Part shown: positions 7,501 to 13,791 of the stretch, piece after piece
Position numbering within the stretch: position 1 is the stretch's first letter
Layout of the letters: every line of letters begins with the position of its first letter
Origin: CAZZKE01 sp964655005
Lineage (GTDB): Bacteria; Pseudomonadota; Alphaproteobacteria; Rhodospirillales; JABHCV01
Length of the DNA stretch: 28,721 nucleotides
Reading direction: 5' to 3'
Assembly (NCBI GenBank): GCA_964655005.1
Contig: CAZZKE010000039.1
Location: forward strand, 1-28,721
The notes under the pieces: model-generated
Told to the model about the DNA's origin: nothing
Seen by the model: the letters and a program-made list of their open reading frames with translations, nothing else
Database searches by the model: none
Translations under genes and position numbers: made by a program

Positions 7501-7752
7501 ATGAAAATACGGCTCAGGTTTATCGTCGTCGAGGCTCCCGCCGGTCTTCCACGGCAAGCGGATGGATGTTCGGTAATTGATGTTGCCGATGGCCTGACGG
7601 TTAATCAGGCTTTGCAGTCCTTGGCGCTGCCCGATGGCGCGAACTACCTGACGCTGGTCAACGAAGACAGCGTTCCGGCTTCCGAGCGCCATGCGAGGCG
7701 TCTCCGGGATGGCGATCTGCTAACCGTTTTCAGCCCTATCAAGGGCGGTTGA
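7501..7752 (+). CDS. MoaD/ThiS family ubiquitin-like sulfur carrier protein
   Basis: This 83-residue protein has the beta-grasp pattern of MoaD and ThiS. It starts with a strand (KIRLRFIVVEA), has an acidic middle helix (TVNQALQSL) and a later strand (YLTLVNEDS), and ends in an RLRDGDLLTVFSPIKGG tail. The terminal Gly-Gly is the feature that is adenylated and turned into a thiocarboxylate in sulfur transfer. It lies 14 bases after the AOR gene and so probably supplies sulfur for the pterin dithiolene of that enzyme, or acts as an AOR-specific accessory protein. The second activity of molybdopterin synthase (MoaE) and the activating enzyme (MoeB) are not in the window. The last 14 bases overlap the end of the convergent gene at 7739. 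Confidence 0.85.
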   Translation: MKIRLRFIVVEAPAGLPRQADGCSVIDVADGLTVNQALQSLALPDGANYLTLVNEDSVPASERHARRLRDGDLLTVFSPIKGG

Positions 7753-8182
7753 CGGACCCGTGGCGACTTTCTGAAAAAGTTGGGAAATCGGGGCTGTTTT
7801 TTCCTTTTACCCATTCATTTACCGCATGGCTCTTTCGTTTCCGGTTGACCACCCATTCCATAAGGATGCCGTAACACGGGCCGCTTTTGCGGGGCCGCAT
7901 TTCATGAATGCCGGCGGCAAGATTGGCGGCCACGTTTGCCTGCTGGGTCAGCCAGTCGGTGATTTCCGGTTCGTTCAGCAATTTCATAAGGTGATCGCGC
8001 ACCCGCCGCCATTGTTCACTGCGCGGAATTTGGGTGGTCACCGTGAACGGGTTGGCGATAAGCAATTCATGGATGACATCCCATTTACGCATCTGCAGTT
8101 CCGCCCAGTCGACCGCGGCGACCCTTGCGGTATTGCAGGATCGTTCCTGATTTCGTATTTCGGCGAGCAACCGGGGCATCAT
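7739..8182 (-). CDS. Hypothetical protein, convergent with the AOR operon
   Basis: I do not recognise this 147-residue protein. It is basic, with several tryptophans and mainly helical segments such as VDWAELQMRKWDVIHELLIA, SEQWRRVRDHLMKLLNEPEITDWLTQQANVAANLAAGIHEM and CYGILMEWVVNRKRKSHAVNEWV. It has no signal peptide or obvious membrane helix. The minus frame is preferred over the plus-strand frame at 7826 because its composition is more protein-like and an AGAAAGAAG ribosome-binding sequence precedes the ATG-ATG start at 8182. It shares its upstream region with the divergent gene at 8279 and overlaps the end of the MoaD-like gene by 14 bases. It may be a lineage-specific gene; there is some chance that it is not coding. 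Confidence 0.55.
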   Translation of the reverse strand: MMPRLLAEIRNQERSCNTARVAAVDWAELQMRKWDVIHELLIANPFTVTTQIPRSEQWRRVRDHLMKLLNEPEITDWLTQQANVAANLAAGIHEMRPRKSGPCYGILMEWVVNRKRKSHAVNEWVKGKNSPDFPTFSESRHGSVNRP

Positions 8183-8251
8183 ATATTAACTTCTTTCTAT
8201 TAGAATTCCTTGATATGGGGGTATTGTTCGCAATCGGCAAATTGGTTTTTT

Positions 8252-8269
8252 TTATCAAAATTATCAAAA
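8252..8269 (+). repeat. Tandem 9-base repeat in the divergent promoter region
   Basis: TTATCAAAA occurs twice head to tail with no spacer, ten bases before the ATG of the gene at 8279 and within a T-rich stretch. It lies in the only region shared by two divergent hypothetical genes. It could be a regulator site or a simple low-complexity duplication. Confidence 0.5.
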
Positions 8270-8278
8270 GGTTATGTC

Positions 8279-8632
8279 ATGTCAGACAAAGATGAATACA
8301 AGGAATTACTGAAGCACAAGCGTTTTCTCGGCGAAGTGGAACAGGGAATCCGGTTCGCCAACAGCGAATTAATTCACCAAAAAATACCCACGCTCAACAA
8401 GGATACCATTCTCGCTTTTGCCGTCGCCGTCGGTCGGTTGCGGGCCAGTTATCTTGAGGCGGCCTTTAAATTGGGCCTGGATGAGACGGGAGAAATGCCG
8501 CAGCCGGAAATTGTCGAAGAACTAAAACGGCGACGGAAGTTATATGAAGAGGCCCGCATGGCCTTCGAAGCCCTGCGCGAGGCTATCGAAAAGGGCTATG
8601 TGGACGTGGACCTGATTACGCAGGAGGGCTGA
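8279..8632 (+). CDS. Hypothetical helical protein
   Basis: I cannot assign this 117-residue protein to a family with confidence. It is predicted helical throughout. The N-terminal part reads DEYKELLKHKRFLGEVEQGIRFAN. The middle part has TILAFAVAVGRLRASYLEAAFKLG, and the C-terminal part is strongly charged (VEELKRRRKLYEEARMAFEALREAIEKGYVDVDL) and likely a coiled coil or helical hairpin. The frame is open to 8210, but the ATG at 8279 is preferred because the upstream residues look untranslated and AAAAGG lies just before. It has no cysteine, signal peptide or membrane segment. It converges with the STAS gene, with only 17 bases between the ends. Confidence 0.65.
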   Translation: MSDKDEYKELLKHKRFLGEVEQGIRFANSELIHQKIPTLNKDTILAFAVAVGRLRASYLEAAFKLGLDETGEMPQPEIVEELKRRRKLYEEARMAFEALREAIEKGYVDVDLITQEG

Positions 8633-8649
8633 AGCATAATTCAGACGGC

Positions 8650-8997
8650 TCAGGCCTGGGGCTTGTCCAGGCCTTCCTCGACGCTGTCGATAATTTCAAA
8701 AACCTTTTCCAGTCGCGCCAGCTTGAATACCCGGAACACCGGTTCGGTGACGGCGGCGACGTAAAAATTCATTCCCTTGTTGCGAGCCAGTTGAAAGGCT
8801 TCGAGCAAGCTGGCGACCCCGGAGCTGTCTATGACGTCGACACCCGACATATCGACGATCATGGTGCGGCCTTTTTTCAGGCCGTCAAGCATCACGTTTC
8901 TTGCCGTTGGCGAATGTTCCAGGTCGATTTCCCCGCTAAACGTAATGATAACGGAGTGGCCGTCAACTTTGGTGTCGTGCTGCATTGGTTTTCGCAT
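8650..8997 (-). CDS. STAS-domain protein (anti-sigma factor antagonist family)
   Basis: This 115-residue protein is a single STAS domain of the SpoIIAA/RsbV type. Such proteins bind an anti-sigma kinase and are switched off by serine phosphorylation. The pattern is clear: SVIITFSGEIDLEHSPTAR, then TMIVDMSGVDVIDSSGVASLLEAFQLAR, and the late strand MNFYVAAVTEPVFRVFKLARLEKVFEI. Ser59 of the D-S-S-G motif is the usual phosphorylation site and is present. The frame is open to 9114, but the ATG at 8997 (MRKPMQHD) or the one at 8985 gives the family length; a purine-rich AGGCTCGGG lies before 8997. No anti-sigma kinase, sigma factor or PP2C phosphatase is adjacent, so its partner must be encoded elsewhere. 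Confidence 0.87.
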   Translation of the reverse strand: MRKPMQHDTKVDGHSVIITFSGEIDLEHSPTARNVMLDGLKKGRTMIVDMSGVDVIDSSGVASLLEAFQLARNKGMNFYVAAVTEPVFRVFKLARLEKVFEIIDSVEEGLDKPQA

Positions 8998-9145
8998 CCC
9001 GAGCCTGAATTTCTTCCAAGGAATTTGACCCAAACTATAACAATGCCACGCCGATGTCCTGAAAATACCGAATTTTGCGCAAATTGTTTTGCTTGCGAAC
9101 CGGTTGTCTGCCATGGCAGTTACAGTGCCGGTGCCTGCGCGGGTG

Positions 9146-9409
9146 TTATTTCTTGGTATTTTCCAATATCGCGCGACCGGAATCGGTTAATTTGCAGATG
9201 CTCCAATCCGGCTTCAAGGGGTTCTTAAACCAGGGCTCCGCCCAGCCTTTCCTGATGCAGCTACGGACCGTTCTGTCATTTATTTTTTGGCCATGATCGT
9301 CAAAAAGCGGAAGTTTGCCGCCCGGTTCCTCCGCACCCCGCATCAACCAACGAATTTGCGTTGTCGTCGCCTTGTCGGAACCATTTTTTTTGTGATTCTT
9401 TGCGGGCAT
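9146..9409 (-). CDS. Hypothetical small protein, possible winged-helix fold
   Basis: This 87-residue basic protein is not one I can name. The N-terminus is rich in Lys, Asn and Thr. The middle reads TQIRWLMRGAEEPGGKLPLFDDHGQKINDRTVRSCIRKGWAEPWF, and the end is SICKLTDSGRAILENTKK. The RTVRSCIRKGWAEP and WSICKLTDSGRAIL segments resemble the recognition helix and wing followed by a TxxGR strand-helix turn, as in some winged-helix proteins, so DNA binding is possible. This is inference from pattern only. It sits alone between the STAS gene and the receiver-like gene, and is separated from both by gaps of 71 to 148 bases. Confidence 0.6.
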   Translation of the reverse strand: MPAKNHKKNGSDKATTTQIRWLMRGAEEPGGKLPLFDDHGQKINDRTVRSCIRKGWAEPWFKNPLKPDWSICKLTDSGRAILENTKK

Positions 9410-9480
9410 TACCGGTTTTCCCCCAAGGCGTATGCTACGTCAGTATTATACGAATAAGCAACTTGGTATTAATATGTCAG

Positions 9481-10416
9481 TCAATCGGCCAGTTCGGATG
9501 ATATCTGGTGGGCCAGATCGGCGGTTTCTTCCATATCTGAGTCAAAACCGGCCTTGATTGCGGCGGCCAGGGGCGGCAGCAGCTCGATGTCCTGTTTTCT
9601 GGGTTGGCCTGTGTTTGACGTGATCCTTTCGGTTACCTTGATCAGGGATTTACATAGTTCCGCAATGTGATCCAGGCCGGTGCCCAGCAGGCGGCGAGCG
9701 GTGTCGTGGGCGATGAAATTCAGCTGCCTGATTTGCCGGCGGGACAGATCGTCGTCGTCGCCGGCGTCTAGCGCCGCGATGATATGTTCCACAAGGTAGG
9801 ATATTTGCACGGCGTGCCGTTTCAGTTTTTGCAGATTTATCTGCCTGACCGTGGTGGCAATTTTTTCCAGTGAATTCTTGTCATCCTGGATTCCCGATGC
9901 CTTTTCCATGAGGGTATTCGGAACTTCTACAAGCGGCACGGAGCCGCTACGGATTTTGCTGTCGTCGCGGCGGCTGGGGCCGATGTAATCGCTGGTCACC
10001 ACAAATGGTTTTCGTTGTTCGATCAGGTTGGTTATTCGGCTTTTCATCTGTGTCGATGATATCGGCTTGGTAAGTAAATCGTCAGAGCCGGAATCGATAA
10101 CCCTGCGGACCATTTTCTTTGTCGGTTCGGCGCTTAGCGTCAGGATGACCATAAAGGGATTATTGCCGATGTCGCCGTTGCGCAGGTCATGGACCAGGCG
10201 GCAAAAGTCGCCATCGGAAAGTTCGGCTTCACTGATAACCAGATCAGGCGCCGGATCGGTCAAGGAAGCCCTGATTTCTTCGAGCGTCGCCATCTGGCGG
10301 ATTTTGCGTAAACCGATATTTCGCAATATGTCGAAAATCGTTTGCCGATAGGTATGATCCGAATCGGCCAGGACAGTGTCGATTTCATCGAATTTCAGTT
10401 TTTTTACCGGGTCCAT
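9481..10416 (-). CDS. Response-regulator-like protein with degenerate receiver domain
   Basis: The 311-residue protein begins with a CheY-like receiver domain (about residues 10-135) and ends in an unrecognised helical domain (about 170-311). The receiver has the conserved Lys117 (LLTKPISS) and the Thr93/Ser95 strand, but the phosphoacceptor Asp is Glu63 (LVISEAELSDGD), and the metal-binding acidic pair is reduced to DSD. Glu can mimic a permanently phosphorylated Asp, so the domain may be constitutively on or a docking module. The C-terminal half is highly charged and helical, reminiscent of a four-helix bundle. No output DNA-binding or enzyme domain is evident. It lies 60 bases downstream of ispDF on the same strand, with GGGGTG before its ATG. 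Confidence 0.8.
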   Translation of the reverse strand: MDPVKKLKFDEIDTVLADSDHTYRQTIFDILRNIGLRKIRQMATLEEIRASLTDPAPDLVISEAELSDGDFCRLVHDLRNGDIGNNPFMVILTLSAEPTKKMVRRVIDSGSDDLLTKPISSTQMKSRITNLIEQRKPFVVTSDYIGPSRRDDSKIRSGSVPLVEVPNTLMEKASGIQDDKNSLEKIATTVRQINLQKLKRHAVQISYLVEHIIAALDAGDDDDLSRRQIRQLNFIAHDTARRLLGTGLDHIAELCKSLIKVTERITSNTGQPRKQDIELLPPLAAAIKAGFDSDMEETADLAHQISSELAD

Positions 10417-10476
10417 GAATTCACCCCGAACGAGCCACCGCCCCGGTCCATTCGATCCTGCGTATGCGGAAATGTT

Positions 10477-11667
10477 CTATCCACCGGTAAGCTCGATGGA
10501 AGCGATGGCTTGCGCGGCGATGCCTTCATTCCTGCCGGTGAAACCAAGCCCTTCGGTGGTCGTCGCTTTTACGCTGACCCTGGTGGGGTCCATATCCAGG
10601 GTAATGGCGATAAATTCTTTCATGGCGGCCCGGTAGGGGGCTATTTTTGGATTCTCGCATATCAGGGTGATATCGATATTTACGATCCTCCCCCCAAGAT
10701 CGGTAATCAGCTCGAAAGCTTTTTCGACAAAAATTGCCGACGCCGCATCGGTCCATCGGGGGTCGGTCGGTGGGAAGTAGTGCCCGATATCGCCTTCCCC
10801 GATGGCGCCGAGCAGGGCGTCGGTCAGGGCATGCAGGCCGACATCGGCATCGGAATGGCCGGCAAGCGAGGCGGTATGGGGAATCAGGACGCCACACAAC
10901 GTGACGCTATTTCCGCTTTCGAAGCGATGCACATCGAAGCCGGTTCCCGTCCTGGTTTCCCGTCGGCGGATGTTCATATTGGCTAGCTCGGCCTGTCGCA
11001 GGTCCTGTTGCGAGGTGATCTTAACATTTTCCTCGCCGCCATCGACGGTAATTACGTCTAGGCCGGCGAACTCGGCAACCGCCGCGTCATCGGTCATTTC
11101 GCCGCCATGGGCGTTTTCCCTGGCGTGGCGATGGGCCGCCAGAATATCGCAAAAGCGAAAACCCTGCGGTGTTTGCGCGCGGACCAGCCGGGATCGGTCA
11201 ACGGTCCCGGTAATGCCATTGCCGTGTCGTCGCTTCAGGGTATCGGTTACCGGCAGGGTCGGGATAACGGCGGCATGGTCGGATAATGCCGCCATAACGC
11301 GGTCGATGACGGGGTGACGGATAAATGGCCTGGCGGCGTCGTGGATCAGGACCAGGTTCGGGGCCTTTTCCGTCATGCTTTCAAGCCCGAGATAAACCGA
11401 TTCTTGCCTTGAAGCGCCGCCATAAACCGGATCCAGCAAAACGGCGCCGGAGGATCCGGAAAATTCGGCTACCGCCCGATGGTAGATATCCAGGTCGTCA
11501 GGATGGATGACTACACGCAGTTCGCTAACGCCGGGATGATCGGCCAGAGCCTTCAGGGTCAATCCGATGATTGTCCGTCCCGACAGCAGACAGTATTGCT
11601 TCGGCAGGTCGCCGCCGAAGCGGCTCCCGCGTCCTGCGGCGACAATCAGGGCGGTGCACTTGTTCAT
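10477..11667 (-). CDS. ispDF: Bifunctional IspD/IspF isoprenoid biosynthesis enzyme
   Basis: A fusion of two non-consecutive MEP-pathway enzymes. IspD makes CDP-methylerythritol from MEP and CTP. IspF cyclises the phosphorylated product to MEcPP. Residues 1-230 are IspD, with AAGRGSRFGGDLPKQY at the CTP-binding loop, LIHDAARPF around residue 108, and TDDAAVAEFAG. Residues about 238-396 are IspF, with metal ligands Asp245 and His247 (GFDVHRF) and His279 (SDADVGLHALTDALLGAIGEGDIGHYFPPTD). The frame opens at 11697, but the ATG at 11667 begins the standard IspD N-terminus. The IspDF fusion is common in Alphaproteobacteria. It diverges from the CcsA-like gene and may be co-transcribed with the receiver-like gene. 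Confidence 0.96.
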   Translation of the reverse strand: MNKCTALIVAAGRGSRFGGDLPKQYCLLSGRTIIGLTLKALADHPGVSELRVVIHPDDLDIYHRAVAEFSGSSGAVLLDPVYGGASRQESVYLGLESMTEKAPNLVLIHDAARPFIRHPVIDRVMAALSDHAAVIPTLPVTDTLKRRHGNGITGTVDRSRLVRAQTPQGFRFCDILAAHRHARENAHGGEMTDDAAVAEFAGLDVITVDGGEENVKITSQQDLRQAELANMNIRRRETRTGTGFDVHRFESGNSVTLCGVLIPHTASLAGHSDADVGLHALTDALLGAIGEGDIGHYFPPTDPRWTDAASAIFVEKAFELITDLGGRIVNIDITLICENPKIAPYRAAMKEFIAITLDMDPTRVSVKATTTEGLGFTGRNEGIAAQAIASIELTGG

Positions 11668-11779
11668 GGCGGTATTATAACCAAGGAGTACTGACAAAAA
11701 CTTATTGAAATTCTATCTGCAGCCCTTCAACGGGGCGCAGAGATCACCGCAACGGTCGCATCCCAGGGTTCCAATTCTG

Positions 11780-11806
11780 CATCATGCCCGCATCGAGCGC
11801 ATGATG
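11780..11806. repeat. Inverted repeat in the ispDF / CcsA-like divergent region
   Basis: CATCATGC and GCATGATG form a perfect eight-base-pair inverted repeat around 11 bases. It is about 55 bases before the CcsA-like ATG and about 110 bases from the ispDF start. There is no T-run, so it is not a terminator. An operator or a leader hairpin is possible. Confidence 0.4.
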
Positions 11807-11860
11807 ACAAGGATGAAAGCATGGCTTGGAGGGAAGGCCGAAATAGGATAAAAACCAGCC

Positions 11861-12694
11861 ATGACGCAAGATTTTATTTTCGGCCTCGCGGCCTTCGCTT
11901 CGCTGCTGCCATCGGCCCTGTTCGCCGTGAAACAGGGGGCGGTGAACAGGGCCGCCGATGGCCGCAGCGCCATCTACTGGCTGACCCTGGCCGTCGCCGT
12001 CGCCGGACCGCTGTCCTGGGCCGTGGCACAAAGTTCCGGGGCCTGGCACACCGGCTTGTCAACGACTTTGTGGGTAACCATAGCGGCCAGCATGGTGTTG
12101 TTTGCGGTTATCGTCATGCTAAGCCCCACCGCCTGGCGCCTGACGCCACTGTTGACATCTTATATGGCGCTGCTGGCGCTGCTGGCGCTGGTTTGGCAAC
12201 ATGCCCCGGAAACCAAGCCGCTGGCGCCGAATGCCTTAAGCGGTGGCGCGGCGGGTTGGGTAGAGGCGCATATCCTGGTGTCGGTCGTGACCTATGCCCT
12301 GGTGACTATCGCCGCAATGGCGGCGCTTGGGGCGTTGTTGCAGGAAAAAGCCCTTAAAAACAAACGACCCACGGCCCTGTCGCGATTGTTACCATCGGTC
12401 TCGGAAAGCGAATGGTTGCTGGTCCGGCTGCTGGCCCTGGGTGAAATAGTCCTGGCCCTGGGCATGGCCACCGGCATGGCCACCCAGTACCGGGAAACCG
12501 GCGCCTTGATTATCTGGGATCACAAAACAATATTGTCTTTTAGTTCCTTTATCATCATCGCGGTATTACTGATTGCCCATTTCGTCAGTGGCGTACGGGG
12601 CCGGCTGGTGACCCGGATCGTGCTGGTCGCCTATCTGCTGCTGACTCTGGGGTATCCGGGGGTGAAATTCGTAACCGATGTGTTGATTGGATAA
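11861..12694 (+). CDS. CcsA/YpjD-like cytochrome c assembly family membrane protein
   Basis: This 277-residue integral membrane protein has about eight hydrophobic segments, starting near residues 5-22, 40-58, 70-90 and 98-115. It belongs to the cytochrome c assembly (CcsA/CcmC/HemX-like) superfamily. The visible family features are AHILVSVVTYALVTIAAMAALGALLQEKAL in the middle, and a WDHKTILSFSSFIIIAVLLIAHF segment with its conserved WxxKT and histidines, followed by a GYPGVKFVTDVL end. The core WGxxWxWD signature of true CcsA or CcmC is not complete, so it is closer to the YpjD subgroup, whose function is uncertain. It is inner-membrane by hydrophobicity. It diverges from ispDF and lies 110 bases before dusB, so it is probably a separate unit. 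Confidence 0.78.
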   Translation: MTQDFIFGLAAFASLLPSALFAVKQGAVNRAADGRSAIYWLTLAVAVAGPLSWAVAQSSGAWHTGLSTTLWVTIAASMVLFAVIVMLSPTAWRLTPLLTSYMALLALLALVWQHAPETKPLAPNALSGGAAGWVEAHILVSVVTYALVTIAAMAALGALLQEKALKNKRPTALSRLLPSVSESEWLLVRLLALGEIVLALGMATGMATQYRETGALIIWDHKTILSFSSFIIIAVLLIAHFVSGVRGRLVTRIVLVAYLLLTLGYPGVKFVTDVLIG

Positions 12695-12703
12695 ATCCCG
12701 TAA

Positions 12704-12754
12704 TTGTGACATTTTTGCAGCATCGGCCTGTAATATGTTGCTTTACCGTCACAA
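12704..12754. repeat. Inverted repeat upstream of the dusB-ntr operon
   Basis: TTGTGAC (12704-12710) and GTCACAA (12748-12754) are perfect seven-base inverted arms 37 bases apart, in the 110-base gap before dusB. The arms' centres are 44 bases apart, about four DNA turns. This could be a regulator site controlling the long operon. No clear -35/-10 or -24/-12 promoter could be placed with confidence. Confidence 0.4.
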
Positions 12755-12804
12755 ATGCCCAATAAGTAGGCAGCGGTCTTAACTGGGCAAAGCGGCAATA
12801 TTGA

Positions 12805-13791
12805 ATGTCTATATCCATCGGCAACATGATGATCGATGACCCTGTGATATTGGCGCCCATGTCGGGCGTCAGCGATCAGCCTTTTCGTCGCCTGGTCAAG
12901 CGCTGCGGAGTTGGAATGGTGGTTTCCGAAATGATCGCCAGCAAGGCCATGGTCCGGGCCGCAAGAAAAACCATGCGGATGTCGTCCCATTGCGCCGATG
13001 AACACCCCATGGCGGTTCAGTTGGCCGGTTGCGAGCCCGAGGTTATCGCCGAGGCGGCCAGATTGAACGAAGACAGGGGGGCTTCCATCATCGACATCAA
13101 TATGGGCTGCCCGGTCAAGAAGGTGGTCAGGGGAGAGGCCGGATCGGCCTTGATGCGCGACGAGGTGCTGGCCGGCAAGATTATGGCGGCGGCGACCCGG
13201 GCGGTGAAAATTCCGGTGACCCTGAAAATGCGGACCGGCTGGGATATGACCAACAGGAACGCTCCTGAATTGGCGAAAATCGCCGAAGATTGCGGCATTC
13301 AGGCGGTTACCATACATGGCCGTACCCGCAACCAGTTTTACAAGGGCAAGGCCGACTGGGCCTTTATCCGAACGGTCAAGGAAGCCGTTTCCATTCCGGT
13401 CATCGGTAATGGCGACGTGCTGAGCCCGGAAGACGCCAGGTCGATGCTCGATCAGTCCGGGGCCGACGGGGTGATGATTGGTCGGGGAACCTATGGTCGC
13501 CCATGGTTTCCCGGTCAGGTTATCCAATACCTGAAGACCGGTCGAAATTTGCCGGACCCTACCCTGCACGAGCAAATGTCGATGGTGCTGGAACATTATG
13601 ATTCATTGCTGTCCCATTATGGCGTCCATGCCGGGGTACGCATCGCCCGCAAGCATATCGGCTGGTATTCAAAGGGCTTGAAGGGGTCGGCGGAATTCCG
13701 CGCCGCCATTAACGCCTGTGACGATGCCGAGAAGGTGGTGCGGATGATCCGTGGCTTTTATCGCCCCTTGATGGAGCATCTGGCCGCCTGA
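12805..13791 (+). CDS. dusB: tRNA-dihydrouridine synthase DusB (NifR3)
   Basis: DusB reduces uridine to dihydrouridine in the tRNA D-loop, using FMN and NADPH. The 328-residue protein has the expected APMSGVSDQPFRRL flavin-binding start. The catalytic Cys102 sits in DINMGCPVKKVVRGEAGSALM, followed by PVTLKMRTGWD and the TIHGRTRNQFYKGKADW motif. NGDVLSPEDARSMLDQSGADGVMIGRGTYGRPWF completes the family pattern. It is the first gene of the nifR3-ntrBC operon found in many Alphaproteobacteria, and its stop overlaps the ntrB start (TGATG). Its link to nitrogen control is by operon position, not by known mechanism. Confidence 0.95.
   Translation: MSISIGNMMIDDPVILAPMSGVSDQPFRRLVKRCGVGMVVSEMIASKAMVRAARKTMRMSSHCADEHPMAVQLAGCEPEVIAEAARLNEDRGASIIDINMGCPVKKVVRGEAGSALMRDEVLAGKIMAAATRAVKIPVTLKMRTGWDMTNRNAPELAKIAEDCGIQAVTIHGRTRNQFYKGKADWAFIRTVKEAVSIPVIGNGDVLSPEDARSMLDQSGADGVMIGRGTYGRPWFPGQVIQYLKTGRNLPDPTLHEQMSMVLEHYDSLLSHYGVHAGVRIARKHIGWYSKGLKGSAEFRAAINACDDAEKVVRMIRGFYRPLMEHLAA

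Noticed and set aside
7826..8203. A 125-codon plus-strand open frame opposite the hypothetical gene at 7739-8182
   Set aside because: Its composition (many His, Pro, Phe and Gly in low-complexity runs) looks like an antisense shadow. The minus-strand frame has a better ribosome-binding site and more protein-like sequence, although the choice is not certain.
12695..12804. A sigma-54 type promoter before dusB
   Set aside because: A TTGCA sequence exists at 12715, but no GG lies at the required distance upstream, so the -24/-12 pattern is not met.
12631..13596. A 321-codon minus-strand open frame over dusB
   Set aside because: dusB has the full catalytic and flavin motifs on the other strand, and this frame is rich in His, Gln and Arg, as antisense frames of coding DNA often are.
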